Shown piece by piece: positions 32,589 to 40,109 of a stretch of DNA of 42,294 nucleotides. The position numbers and the translations under genes are program-made. The stretch lies in IMG/VR virus record IMGVR_UViG_3300045931_000283, positions 1 to 42,294 of that record; one strand, written 5' to 3'. Numbering within the stretch: position 1 is the first letter of the stretch; each line of letters opens with the position of its first letter. The DNA comes from a virus. Below the pieces are notes generated by a model. The model was given only the letters and a program-made list of their open reading frames with translations. It ran no database searches and had not been told where the DNA came from.

Positions 32589-32611
32589 TCCAATAGTTTG
32601 TGACTATTGGA
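32589..32611. terminator. Hairpin at the end of the early block
   Basis: TCCAATAGT (32589-32597) and its complement (32603-32611) enclose TTGTG right after the last early gene. On the plus strand the following bases are CTTCCACTC, not a good U-tract. An A-run lies on the other side, so it would work better as a minus-strand terminator. It may still end or stabilise the early transcript. Confidence 0.5.
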
Positions 32612-32677
32612 CTTCCACTCTTAACTTAACAAACAACAATTTTCGCTATTTCAAATATAGTAATTTTTATTAATAAG

Positions 32678-33280
32678 ATGAAAAAAATATCTGACTTCTA
32701 CCAAAATAATTCTGCTGACTTAGACCGTGCAACAAAAGAAATTCTACCTGCCCTGATGAGAGTGCAGCAAAAATACGGCAATGACGGGCTTATCCAGTAC
32801 GCATACCAAATGAATGACGAAATTCAAAAGAAAATCGGTCTGTCCGAACTGACAACCTGCTCCAAGCAACAATGTTCTTTCTGCTGCCATTCCACAATAA
32901 ATATTTCGCACGGAGAGGCAAAATACATCCGAAAAAAAATCAAGGAAAATGGGATTAAGCCCGACAAAAAGCGGTCAAAAATTCAGAACTCAGCTAATAT
33001 GAGCGCAGAGAATGAGCAATCGCTAAAATGGGTAGATAGAGCCTGTCCATTCCTCTCATCCACCGATGGCAAAGGTGACTGCACCATTTACGAAATTAGA
33101 CCCCTACTCTGCCGTAATCACAATTCTATGCAGGAAAATTTCAATGACTGCAATAAAGAGGACGATTACCACCGATGGATAAAGGAAGGTCGCCACGTTG
33201 CGTTAGAGGCTGTCACAATAGCTGTTATGCTGCTAACTCAGGAAGAAACCCCTATGACCCCTATTCATAAGATTTTCTAA
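32678..33280 (+). CDS. YkgJ-family cysteine-cluster protein (200 aa)
   Basis: The Cys cluster CSKQQCSFCC (residues 61-70), followed by RACPFLS, CTIYEIRPLLCRNH and DCNKEDDY, matches the YkgJ (UPF0153) pattern, proposed to bind zinc or an iron-sulphur cluster. In the wider family the C-terminal part PxxCRxxP is typical; here it is RPLLCRNH. The protein is preceded by an AT-rich gap and followed by the partition locus. Its role in a phage is unknown. It may be host-derived cargo. Confidence 0.75.
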   Translation: MKKISDFYQNNSADLDRATKEILPALMRVQQKYGNDGLIQYAYQMNDEIQKKIGLSELTTCSKQQCSFCCHSTINISHGEAKYIRKKIKENGIKPDKKRSKIQNSANMSAENEQSLKWVDRACPFLSSTDGKGDCTIYEIRPLLCRNHNSMQENFNDCNKEDDYHRWIKEGRHVALEAVTIAVMLLTQEETPMTPIHKIF

Positions 33281-33288
33281 TAATATCA

Positions 33289-33378
33289 GTAATATTATAT
33301 TTTTTGTGTTATTTATATTTTTTATAAAATAATATTACCGAGTAACATAAAAAATACTTTAATTTGTAGTAATATAAT
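33289..33378. repeat. Candidate partition site / par operator upstream of parA
   Basis: Three related AT-rich motifs lie in the 111-bp gap ahead of parA: GTAATATTAT (33289-33298), its exact complement ATAATATTAC (33329-33338), and GTAATATAAT (33369-33378). CGAGTAAC follows the second. Type Ib plasmid partition systems usually have their centromere and operator as repeats upstream of parA. This is inferred from position and repetition only. Confidence 0.6.
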
Positions 33379-33391
33379 TAACATCAAAAAT

Positions 33392-34138
33392 ATGAGTAAA
33401 GTAATCGCATTATCAAATCACAAAGGTGGAGTTTCAAAAACAACATCCACCGCAAATATCGGAGCAGCATTAAATATCTTGAAAAAAAAAGTGCTGCTGA
33501 TTGATTTAGACCCACAAGCAAACCTATCACAAAATTTCGGGTTTACTGACCAAGAAAAAAATGTCTATACAGCTATGAAGGGAAAAGATTCTTTTGAGCC
33601 TGTAGAAATAAAAAAAGGATTCCATATTGTTCCGTCCGTACTGGACTTGTCAGGGGTTGAAATTGAACTGGCAATGGAAGCAGGTAATCAATACATCCTG
33701 AAGGAATTGATTGATGAAGTTTCAGAGCAATACGATTACGTTCTGATTGACTGCCCCCCATCATTGGGATTACTGACCATTAATGCGTTCACGGCTGCCA
33801 ATGAAATTATCATTCCTTTGCAAGCGGAGTATTTTGCGTTGCAGGGCTTGGCAAAAATGATTGACGTAATCGATAAGGTAAAAAAGAGGCTGAATAAGGA
33901 ACTAAAAATAGGTGGGGTGCTGATTACCCAATACAGCCATAGAAAAGTTCTTAATCGTGAGGTTGTTGATGCTGCTGAGGACTATTTTGGTAGCATTGTC
34001 TTCAAGACAAAAATCAGGGATAACATTTCATTAGCTGAAGCACCTGCACACAAGATGGATATTTTTAACCACAATCCATACAGTCACGGGGCTACCGATT
34101 ATATGGCACTTTCAAAAGAAATACTTAAAAATAAATAA
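33392..34138 (+). CDS. parA: ParA-type partition ATPase (248 aa)
   Basis: The deviant Walker A motif KGGVSKTT (residues 11-18) with Lys11 and Lys16, the Walker A' LLIDLDPQAN (Asp38/Asp40) and Walker B YVLIDCPPS (Asp120) are all intact. At 248 aa with no N-terminal helix-turn-helix extension, it fits the short Soj/type-Ib class. ParA ATPases move plasmids or chromosomes along the nucleoid with a centromere-binding partner. The RHH protein at 34211 is the probable partner. Related AT-rich repeats lie on both sides of the gene. Its presence suggests that the lysogen is an extrachromosomal plasmid. Confidence 0.93.
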   Translation: MSKVIALSNHKGGVSKTTSTANIGAALNILKKKVLLIDLDPQANLSQNFGFTDQEKNVYTAMKGKDSFEPVEIKKGFHIVPSVLDLSGVEIELAMEAGNQYILKELIDEVSEQYDYVLIDCPPSLGLLTINAFTAANEIIIPLQAEYFALQGLAKMIDVIDKVKKRLNKELKIGGVLITQYSHRKVLNREVVDAAEDYFGSIVFKTKIRDNISLAEAPAHKMDIFNHNPYSHGATDYMALSKEILKNK

Positions 34139-34140
34139 TA

Positions 34141-34179
34141 CAATATTATTGCGTAATCAAATATTATTTAGTAATATTG
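34141..34179. repeat. Second candidate par site, between parA and its partner
   Basis: CAATATTA (34141-34148) and its complement TAATATTG (34172-34179) flank further ATTATT/GTAAT copies in the 72-bp gap between the two par genes. The motif matches the GTAATATT repeats upstream of parA. It could be a second RHH-binding site or an operator for the partner gene. Confidence 0.5.
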
Positions 34180-34210
34180 CATTATTAAAGAATATAAAAA
34201 ATACGATATT

Positions 34211-34483
34211 ATGGCAAAACAATTAAAAGGTGCGTTGAGTGCATTGTTACAAGACCCCGTAGAAAAAAATACTGTAGAAAAAAAGAGCGTAGAAAAAACT
34301 GAAATACGTTCTACTTTCATAGTTGACAAAGAAAAGTTGGAGCAGTTGAAAGCCATTGCTTTTAACCACAACATCCTGATTAAAGATGTAGTTGATTCTG
34401 CTTTTACAAAATACATTACTCAGTATGAAAAAAAGCACGGGAAGGTACAACCTATTCCTGATAAAAAAGAAATGCCTATTTAG
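34211..34483 (+). CDS. Ribbon-helix-helix centromere-binding protein, ParA partner (90 aa)
   Basis: The N-terminal 35 residues are low-complexity, with repeated VEK units (DPVEKNTVEKKSVEKT), and may interact with ParA. Residues about 36-78 (RSTFIVDKEKLEQLKAIAFN, followed by HNILIKDVVDSAFTKYI) form a ribbon-helix-helix domain: beta strand, helix, turn, helix. This is the architecture of ParG/ParR-like partners of type Ib ParA. It starts 72 bp after parA. RHH domains bind short AT-rich repeats, and such repeats flank parA. The DNA-binding target is inferred. Confidence 0.8.
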   Translation: MAKQLKGALSALLQDPVEKNTVEKKSVEKTEIRSTFIVDKEKLEQLKAIAFNHNILIKDVVDSAFTKYITQYEKKHGKVQPIPDKKEMPI

Positions 34484-34484
34484 T

Positions 34485-34823
34485 ATGGAGCAGGAAACGG
34501 TATTAAAAGTAGCTGCTGAAGAAATAAAAGAAATTCTTCGGAAGTATGACATAGCAGGAATTGTTTCCCTGCACAATGTTGGATTTGGTGAGTACTTTAT
34601 GCACCTTCGGACATCTTACTCTTGTGCTTATCAAATTTCTGACGAAACGATGGTATTCAAATCCAAGAGAGAGGACTATAAAACGCAAGAAGAACACATC
34701 AAAAAACTGAGCGACACCGCAAATATGTTGGAAATATTGAAATACTGTGTAGGGATGAATTATATGTCAATTCACGGTATGGCAGAAGATATGAATAAAA
34801 TAACAAACGCAGAACACTCTTAG
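34485..34823 (+). CDS. Hypothetical protein in the plasmid-maintenance operon (112 aa)
   Basis: I take the ATG at 34485 (MEQETVLKVAAEEIKEILRK), one base after the previous TAG; a longer frame would overlap the RHH gene. The product is helical at both ends with a short beta middle (FGEYFMHLRTSYSCAYQI). It lies between the RHH partner and the recombinase, with spacings of 1 and 2 bp. Co-translation with these suggests a role in maintenance. No family recognised. Confidence 0.65.
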   Translation: MEQETVLKVAAEEIKEILRKYDIAGIVSLHNVGFGEYFMHLRTSYSCAYQISDETMVFKSKREDYKTQEEHIKKLSDTANMLEILKYCVGMNYMSIHGMAEDMNKITNAEHS

Positions 34824-34825
34824 AA

Positions 34826-35443
34826 ATGAAAAAAACAGACAAAGTTAACTTTAACGCATCAATGAAATTCGCAAACGACAATATCAATGTTGTTGTAGCA
34901 AGCAATCCGAGAAAAGAAAGCAGTCAAAACGCACTTGGGCTATTAGTGAAGATTTGTCTGAAAACATCAATGAGAGTATCGGATATTTTGGATTTGGAGT
35001 ACAGCCAGTTCTCAGAGGACAAAAACCATCCAAATACTTTTATCTTGGTTTACAAGGTAAAAAAAGCAGGGATTACCAATACAGTTCCGATTAACTACGA
35101 ACTGATGCAGGACATCTTAAAACATAGGGATAACTGCATCAAAAAATTCAAGGACGTTCACCCAAAAATTTTCTTCAACTACCATAGCAAATGCCTGTTC
35201 ACAAGGGTATGGGCTTCAAATAAAATTGCTGATGCCAACAAAAAAGGGTTGCTTGGTAGTGTGGTTAATGTGGCAGGAACGCACTCACTTAGAAAGGCTG
35301 CTGCCAATGAACTATTCGACAAGACCCAAGACCTGAAACTGGCAAAAACATTTTTGGGTCACAAGAACATTCTGACAACATCCATTTATCTTGAAGACAG
35401 TCATAAAAGTACTCAAGATAAATTAAGAGAATTGTTATGTTAA
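34826..35443 (+). CDS. Minimal tyrosine recombinase (205 aa)
   Basis: The catalytic set of tyrosine recombinases is present: Arg50 (KTSMRVSDIL), Lys80 (YKVKKAG), His153 and Arg156 (GTHSLRKAAA), His179 (FLGHKN) and Tyr188 (TTSIYLED). At 205 aa it has only about 25-30 residues before the catalytic domain, so it lacks the usual core-binding and arm-binding domains. In the ParA operon, 2 bp after the previous gene, it more likely resolves plasmid multimers (as Cre does in P1) than integrates. No attachment site was seen. It could also be a fragment, but the active site is complete. Confidence 0.85.
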   Translation: MKKTDKVNFNASMKFANDNINVVVASNPRKESSQNALGLLVKICLKTSMRVSDILDLEYSQFSEDKNHPNTFILVYKVKKAGITNTVPINYELMQDILKHRDNCIKKFKDVHPKIFFNYHSKCLFTRVWASNKIADANKKGLLGSVVNVAGTHSLRKAAANELFDKTQDLKLAKTFLGHKNILTTSIYLEDSHKSTQDKLRELLC

Positions 35444-35506
35444 TATTTTTATAATTAAAATTAATTTCGTAATATCGTAATACTATTAATTAAACATCAA
35501 AAAATT

Positions 35507-36118
35507 ATGAAAAAACTTGAAGTAACTTTAAATGAAAGCCCTACAGATTTGTATCACCATTTAGGGCTTGTGTATGCTGAAGGAGAGCCTGACGTAAACC
35601 AAAAAATCACCGACACTTTCACTAAAATCTATTCGGACGAAATAGAAACTCAAGGTGACATTGTAGAACATATCGTCAAAACTTTCTCTCAGGAAGAATT
35701 AGTGGCAATAACTGCTACATCATTAAAGAAAATGTTCAAGAAATATCATAAACGCAGACTGATGGCATTGGGTGCAGATTCACCATCGCCTGAACCAAAT
35801 ATGATGAATGTCATAAAAGCATTGGGAATGTTTGCCACAATTATGACAAAATCTAATAATTTCTTTGCATCGAATCGGGAAGAAATGATTGATAAATTGG
35901 TTGCGTTTTTCGGTGCAAGGGATGTCACAATAGACAAAGAGCCATTGCTTAACGCAAAGAGCAAAGACGAATTTATGGATGCCTTGCAAAAACAGATTAA
36001 CTCAAGCGGTTTTATGGCAGCCAATATGAACTTCCCTGATGCACATTTTTCAACCGAAACTTCAACCGAAAAGTCAAGTGAAGAATCCCCTGTGGCAGAG
36101 CAATCAGATAAAGAATAA
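35507..36118 (+). CDS. Hypothetical protein (203 aa)
   Basis: The product is soluble and helical (MKKLEVTLNESPTDLYHHLG...), with VKTFSQEELVAITATSLKKM in the middle and a Ser/Thr/Glu-rich tail (FSTETSTEKSSEESP). A strong terminator follows. It lies after a short gap that holds a degenerate copy of the early palindrome (around 35455-35475), so it may have its own control. Function unknown. Confidence 0.6.
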   Translation: MKKLEVTLNESPTDLYHHLGLVYAEGEPDVNQKITDTFTKIYSDEIETQGDIVEHIVKTFSQEELVAITATSLKKMFKKYHKRRLMALGADSPSPEPNMMNVIKALGMFATIMTKSNNFFASNREEMIDKLVAFFGARDVTIDKEPLLNAKSKDEFMDALQKQINSSGFMAANMNFPDAHFSTETSTEKSSEESPVAEQSDKE

Positions 36119-36126
36119 ATCTTTAG

Positions 36127-36160
36127 TTGCCGTTCCTAAGTGAACGGCAATGCTCTTTTA
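36127..36160 (+). terminator. Intrinsic terminator after the plasmid-maintenance operon
   Basis: TTGCCGTTC (36127-36135) and its perfect complement (36142-36150) enclose CTAAGT and are followed by TGCTCTTTTA, a U-rich tail. It closes the parA to 203-aa gene operon. This is the most GC-rich hairpin in the plus-strand half. Confidence 0.85.
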
Positions 36161-36178
36161 AAAAAAACTAAAATTAAT

Positions 36179-36208
36179 TTTGTAATTCAAATTAAAACGC
36201 TATATTTA
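36179..36208 (+). promoter_or_regulatory. Promoter with half operator, copy 5
   Basis: TTTG (36179-36182), 18 nt, then TATATTTA (36201-36208). The right half of the shared palindrome (AATTTTGTAATT) is intact; the left side is TAAAATT and only partly matches. It drives the recombination operon starting at 36234. Confidence 0.75.
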
Positions 36209-36233
36209 CAACTATAACTTAACAAATAACATT

Positions 36234-37025
36234 ATGTCAGAATTAACGCAAATCCTTGAGCAGAACGAAATAAAAGAAAGCACACCTAAAAAGAGAACCA
36301 TCAAATCGGTTAGGGTATTGGTAGAAAAACTGGATAACGGTTTTATTTCAGATGCAGAAGGTAAAAGAAGAATTTACAACGACACCACAGAAATTATTCA
36401 AGCAGTAGGGATGAATAGTATCTTAGACAAGATAGACCAAAATGAATATCGATTGAATATCGATTTAATCCCGAAGGAAGAATATGAAGATTATGTGGAT
36501 GCTGTTGCTTTTGGCGAGAAGATGAAAGAGGAAGAAACCTTGAGTTTGCAAAAAGCCAAAGAACAAGGAATAATCGAATGTGAAAAGTTCTCGCCTTTTA
36601 AAATTAAACACGAAGTAGAACCTGATACAGAAATCAAGATTACTGCTGCAAATTGTTATACGGTTGCCCGATTGAGAGCAATCAATTTTAGTGAACTGGA
36701 TGCACAACTTCCGTTGACAAATACCGAGAAAGCTAAAATATGCGGTATAAGTATTGGCACTATGTATGGACTGTGGAAGAAAGTAATATCAGGAAACTCA
36801 AAATATCAATTGTCTTCCACAAGGATTGCAATGACTATACTGGCAAAATATTATGAGAAGAACCTAAATATCAGGACTTCTACAAAAGACCAACACGAAC
36901 AATTAAAAAGCAGTTTACTTGAATCTATTCGTGAAATCGAATTAATGACAGATGGAAACAAATTCATTAAATCGAGCGAATTAAGCAAGAAAATAAATGA
37001 AATGCGTAAATTACTAATGAAATAA
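36234..37025 (+). CDS. Helix-turn-helix-containing hypothetical protein (263 aa)
   Basis: The N-terminal 100 residues are charged and helical. The middle (ITAANCYTVARLRAINFSEL) leads into a helix-turn-helix-like segment at about residues 160-185 (LTNTEKAKICGISIGTMYGL). The end is a coiled coil (LLESIREIELM...). It is the first gene after promoter copy 5 and leads the recombination operon. It might be a regulator or a DNA-binding replication protein. It is one candidate for binding the early palindromes. Confidence 0.55.
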   Translation: MSELTQILEQNEIKESTPKKRTIKSVRVLVEKLDNGFISDAEGKRRIYNDTTEIIQAVGMNSILDKIDQNEYRLNIDLIPKEEYEDYVDAVAFGEKMKEEETLSLQKAKEQGIIECEKFSPFKIKHEVEPDTEIKITAANCYTVARLRAINFSELDAQLPLTNTEKAKICGISIGTMYGLWKKVISGNSKYQLSSTRIAMTILAKYYEKNLNIRTSTKDQHEQLKSSLLESIREIELMTDGNKFIKSSELSKKINEMRKLLMK

Positions 37026-37029
37026 TATT

Positions 37030-37191
37030 ATGGCTGTAAATGAAAGAAATGCAGGGAGAAAGTCAAAATTTTCTGTGCCATCTAAATCAAAAACGTTTAG
37101 AATCCCTGTGGAATGTGAAGCGGAAATTACAGAAGCAATAAACAAAATCACGAAGAAATATTTAATCAAAAAAGCAACTAAAAAGCAATAA
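37030..37191 (+). CDS. Small RHH-like protein (53 aa)
   Basis: The frame from ATG 37030 to TAA 37189-37191 encodes a basic peptide. Its middle (SKTFRIPVECEAEITEAINK, then ITKKYLI) fits the strand-helix pattern of small ribbon-helix-helix DNA-binding proteins. It lies 4 bp after the 263-aa gene and is probably co-translated. A regulatory role is possible but unproven. Confidence 0.55.
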   Translation: MAVNERNAGRKSKFSVPSKSKTFRIPVECEAEITEAINKITKKYLIKKATKKQ

Positions 37192-37216
37192 ATATTTCCG
37201 ATATTAAACCATAGCT

Positions 37217-37567
37217 ATGGTAAATCGAGAAGAAATATTCAGAAGCATTGTTGACACTATTTTGGTAGGTATTTATCATTATTGCAATTATGTTTATTAT
37301 GACCAAAGCAGGATTGAAAGTGACATTGAAATCCTGTACAAAAAAGATACTTTTGGTTTAGTATGTTTCAGAGTGTTTATTGATGTGAAGGAGAAAGGAT
37401 TTATGGGTGATTACGATTACCCACCTTTCTCAGACATCATCGCCTTTGTACTGGAGAACGCAACAATAGTTACCCTGTTTAACTGCAATGGAAGGGAAAT
37501 GCGGAACATTAAATCAAAATTGAATCAATTACTCAAAGAATCAGAAGGAAGTGTTTTAAAGCCTTAA
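37217..37567 (+). CDS. Hypothetical protein (116 aa)
   Basis: The product has an N-terminal aromatic-rich helix (VDTILVGIYHYCNYVYYDQS) and a beta-rich middle (TFGLVCFRVFIDVKEKG). No transmembrane topology is convincing. It sits in the recombination operon, 1 bp before the next small gene. Function unknown. Confidence 0.55.
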   Translation: MVNREEIFRSIVDTILVGIYHYCNYVYYDQSRIESDIEILYKKDTFGLVCFRVFIDVKEKGFMGDYDYPPFSDIIAFVLENATIVTLFNCNGREMRNIKSKLNQLLKESEGSVLKP

Positions 37568-37568
37568 T

Positions 37569-37727
37569 ATGAAACAGAATTTTTCAATAGAGAAACTTAA
37601 CGGCAGATGGATGGTTAACGGGAAACACTTCATAGATTTATCGGATTCTGAAAAACTGCTCTTGGATGAGTTTATTTCAGAGGCGAAACAAAAAGAAGAA
37701 AACCAAAATAATCAATCAGATGGCTGA
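37569..37727 (+). CDS. Small hypothetical protein upstream of the ERF gene (52 aa)
   Basis: The frame opens MKQNFSIEKLNGRWMVNGKH and ends in a polar stretch (KQKEENQNNQSDG). It starts 1 bp after the previous stop, and its last 8 bp overlap the start of the ERF gene (ATGGCTGA), so translation is likely coupled. Similar tiny genes often precede phage annealing proteins. Function unknown. Confidence 0.55.
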   Translation: MKQNFSIEKLNGRWMVNGKHFIDLSDSEKLLLDEFISEAKQKEENQNNQSDG

Positions 37728-38421
37728 GAAAAAACTAAGTCTGTATCAAAAACTACTTTGCATACAGCAGGAAGTAATCGGGTTAGGAAAAGATAGTGCA
37801 GGGTTCGGGTACAGATATGTATCGGGTGGAAAGATTATAGACCACATAAAACCCCTGATGAATAAGCACGGTATTCTGCTCAAACAGGAAACAATTGAAA
37901 TTGAAAACAGCAGGATAGATTATACCAACAAAAAAGGCGAACCGAAAAGTGAAATGTTCACCAAAGCAAGATTCAAGTTCACTTGGATTGATACCGAATC
38001 AGGAGAAACTGATGTAAATGAAATCTTTGCCAATGGAATGAATGAGTGGGAGAAAGGTTTAGGTTCTGCGATGACGTATGCAGAGCGATATTTCTTATTG
38101 AAATACTTCCATATTAATACAGATGAAGATGACATCGATAATCCTGAGCGCAAGCAAAATGAGGCGAACCCACAAAGCCCACCACAAAACCCACAAAACC
38201 CACAAATTTCAAAAGAACAGGCTGACCGTGACAAGGCAAGGGAAATTGCCTTGAAATATGAAGCTAATTTGAAGAAGTTGGAAGACAAATTGAATAGCTG
38301 CAAAACACTTGAGGAACTTACTGTGGTTTATAATTCTTTGCCACCAAAATGGAAGAAAGCAGCACTTGACCTAAAAAATAAACTGAAGAACGAATTAACT
38401 CCCAAGCAAGCAGCAAAATAG
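37720..38421 (+). CDS. erf: ERF-family single-strand annealing protein (233 aa)
   Basis: I start at 37720 (MAEKKLSLYQKLLCIQQEVI), which is the family's usual N-terminus; an upstream in-frame start would overlap the previous gene. The ERF core spans about residues 5-140: GYRYVSGGKIIDHIKPLMNK, FKFTWIDTESGE and GLGSAMTYAERYFLLKYF. A Pro/Gln/Asn-rich linker (NPQSPPQNPQNPQ) and a helical C-terminal domain follow. ERF proteins anneal single strands and drive phage recombination, often helping circularise the genome. It leads a recombination/replication cassette with NinB-like and SSB-like genes. Confidence 0.88.
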   Translation: MAEKKLSLYQKLLCIQQEVIGLGKDSAGFGYRYVSGGKIIDHIKPLMNKHGILLKQETIEIENSRIDYTNKKGEPKSEMFTKARFKFTWIDTESGETDVNEIFANGMNEWEKGLGSAMTYAERYFLLKYFHINTDEDDIDNPERKQNEANPQSPPQNPQNPQISKEQADRDKAREIALKYEANLKKLEDKLNSCKTLEELTVVYNSLPPKWKKAALDLKNKLKNELTPKQAAK

Positions 38422-38477
38422 CGTAACTTTATGTATTGCCCTGAATATCAATGATTAAATAATTAATTTTTTCGTTT

Positions 38478-38927
38478 ATGGGAAGTACAAAGAAAATGCT
38501 ATTGCAGATGAGAGAGGACGAAATCGCAAACTTATACCCAAGCGATTTTAAGAAGAAAGAGGCGTTATCGGGAGCAACACAGTTTGTTGCCAATCTTATA
38601 AAAAGTGGGAATGTATCAGTAGAATTAGTGATGACAAATATCATCAAGCTAAAAACCGTAGTTGATACAATTGAAAGCCAGTTAAGAAATCATATACCGC
38701 ACGAAAAACTTGAACTAAATGGGGTTGAATTTACACCTGTAGATGGTGGATTCACCCTTGATTATGAGGATGACGAAATCTACCGCATCCTTAAAAAAGA
38801 TTTGGAAAACCGAGTTGAACTGCTAAAATTAGCACAGCATCAAGAAATCATTGATGGTTATGGTAATGCAGTTCCGAAGGTTGGGAAAACTCCACGTAAA
38901 TCATCCATCCAAATCAGATTCAAATGA
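38478..38927 (+). CDS. Hypothetical recombination-cassette protein (149 aa)
   Basis: The product is mainly helical (KKMLLQMREDEIANLYPSDF...), with a beta segment near the middle (LELNGVEFTPVDGGFTLDYE) and a basic tail (KVGKTPRKSSIQIRFK). It lies between the ERF and NinB-like genes and overlaps the latter by 4 bp (ATGA). Coiled-coil proteins in this slot often accompany annealing proteins. No family recognised. Confidence 0.55.
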   Translation: MGSTKKMLLQMREDEIANLYPSDFKKKEALSGATQFVANLIKSGNVSVELVMTNIIKLKTVVDTIESQLRNHIPHEKLELNGVEFTPVDGGFTLDYEDDEIYRILKKDLENRVELLKLAQHQEIIDGYGNAVPKVGKTPRKSSIQIRFK

Positions 38928-39355
38928 TTTACAATGCTATGAATGAATTCGACTGCAACAAGGCGTTGGAGCGAATCAAATACTTTATTGCCAACAAAAA
39001 GAAGTTTGAACTGATAGAGAAGAAACCTTTGCGTTCCTTATCCCAAAACAATTACCTTCACCTGATACTATCATACTACGCATTGGAGTACGGGGAAACG
39101 ATGGAGTACATCAAGGAAGAAGTTTTCAAACGTCAAGTCAATTTAGAAATCTTTTATGGCGAGTATGTGAACCAAAAGACTGGCTTAATTAGAGCGCAGT
39201 TACGCAGCACTTCAGACTTGGATTCAAGGGAAATGACCGAAGCTATAAATCGGTTCAGGGATTACGCCTCAAAAGAGGCAGGGATATATTTACCCACACC
39301 TGAAGATATGCTGCACTTAGAGGAAATCGAAAAGGAAATAACTAACAATAAATAA
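38924..39355 (+). CDS. NinB-like recombination protein (143 aa)
   Basis: The core PLRSLSQNNYLHLILSYYAL and, later, RSTSDLDSREMTEAINRFRD, then EAGIYLPTPED, matches the NinB/Orf-like protein common in phage recombination cassettes. These bind DNA and SSB and help recombination start. The SQN segment and the C-terminal helix are the most recognisable parts. The start overlaps the previous stop (ATGA). It sits between the ERF and SSB-like genes, as expected. Confidence 0.7.
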   Translation: MIYNAMNEFDCNKALERIKYFIANKKKFELIEKKPLRSLSQNNYLHLILSYYALEYGETMEYIKEEVFKRQVNLEIFYGEYVNQKTGLIRAQLRSTSDLDSREMTEAINRFRDYASKEAGIYLPTPEDMLHLEEIEKEITNNK

Positions 39356-39366
39356 TATTTATAGTT

Positions 39367-39675
39367 ATGGGAAAATCAATCAGGGTGCAAGGATTGAAAA
39401 AGATGAAAATCGGTCTTGTCACAATCACAGATGATGATGATAATGAAATGTACTGCATTGGAGTAAAGCATAATCTACCAAGAAAAGCGTTTCAGTATTT
39501 TGTGAAGAACTATGGTAATTGCGTTCCGAACCAAGACCTGAGTTCCGATGAATTGGTTCGGTTGATTAATACCGCACCTGAAGACCTAAACTACAGGGCA
39601 GATTCTCTGACTGTAGATGACAAGATAATGATAGAGAAAACATTTGAACCTAATGTAGAAATAGTATGGAAATAA
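39367..39675 (+). CDS. Hypothetical protein (102 aa)
   Basis: The product opens MGKSIRVQGLKKMKIGLVTI, then TDDDDNEMYCIGV, and is alpha/beta with an acidic loop and a mixed C-terminus. It overlaps the SSB-like gene by 10 bp. Function unknown; context suggests recombination or replication. Confidence 0.55.
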   Translation: MGKSIRVQGLKKMKIGLVTITDDDDNEMYCIGVKHNLPRKAFQYFVKNYGNCVPNQDLSSDELVRLINTAPEDLNYRADSLTVDDKIMIEKTFEPNVEIVWK

Positions 39676-40088
39676 TAGGCTATATTAAAACAATTTTTCC
39701 TGAAACACAAGTGAGCGCATCATTCAGGAAAAGAGAGTTAGTGGTCAGCACTAACGAACAATATCCGCAGCATATCCTGATTGAATTCAACCAAGATAAG
39801 TGCGACATCCTAAACAGTTACGGTATTGGTGAGGAAGTGAAAGTTAGCATAAATATACGGGGCAGGGAATGGATTAATCCGCAGGGTGAGGTTAAATACT
39901 TCAACCAAATACAGGGATGGAGAATGGAAAGAGTTACTGATAACCAAAGTAATAATGGTAATACTGGTAATGCTAATAACAATAATAACAGAGCAAACAC
40001 AAGCAATACAGGTAATACAGGTAATACACAAACTCATAATGCAGTTCCTTTGAGTACAGAGGAAGAAGGAGATGATTTGCCATTTTAA
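39666..40088 (+). CDS. DUF3127/SSB-like single-strand-binding protein (140 aa)
   Basis: Residues 1-90 match the DUF3127 OB-fold pattern: MEIIGYIKTIFPETQVSASF, QYPQHILIEFNQDKCDIL and GEEVKVSINIRGREW, ending QGWRMERV. A long Asn/Gly/Thr linker follows (TGNTGN-type units), then the acidic tip EEGDDLPF, which mirrors the SSB C-terminal DDIPF used to recruit partners. This suggests it replaces a conventional SSB in the cassette. The acidic tip is a strong hint; DNA binding itself is inferred. Confidence 0.8.
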   Translation: MEIIGYIKTIFPETQVSASFRKRELVVSTNEQYPQHILIEFNQDKCDILNSYGIGEEVKVSINIRGREWINPQGEVKYFNQIQGWRMERVTDNQSNNGNTGNANNNNNRANTSNTGNTGNTQTHNAVPLSTEEEGDDLPF

Positions 40089-40109
40089 TTAAATAAATTT
40101 CATAATTAA

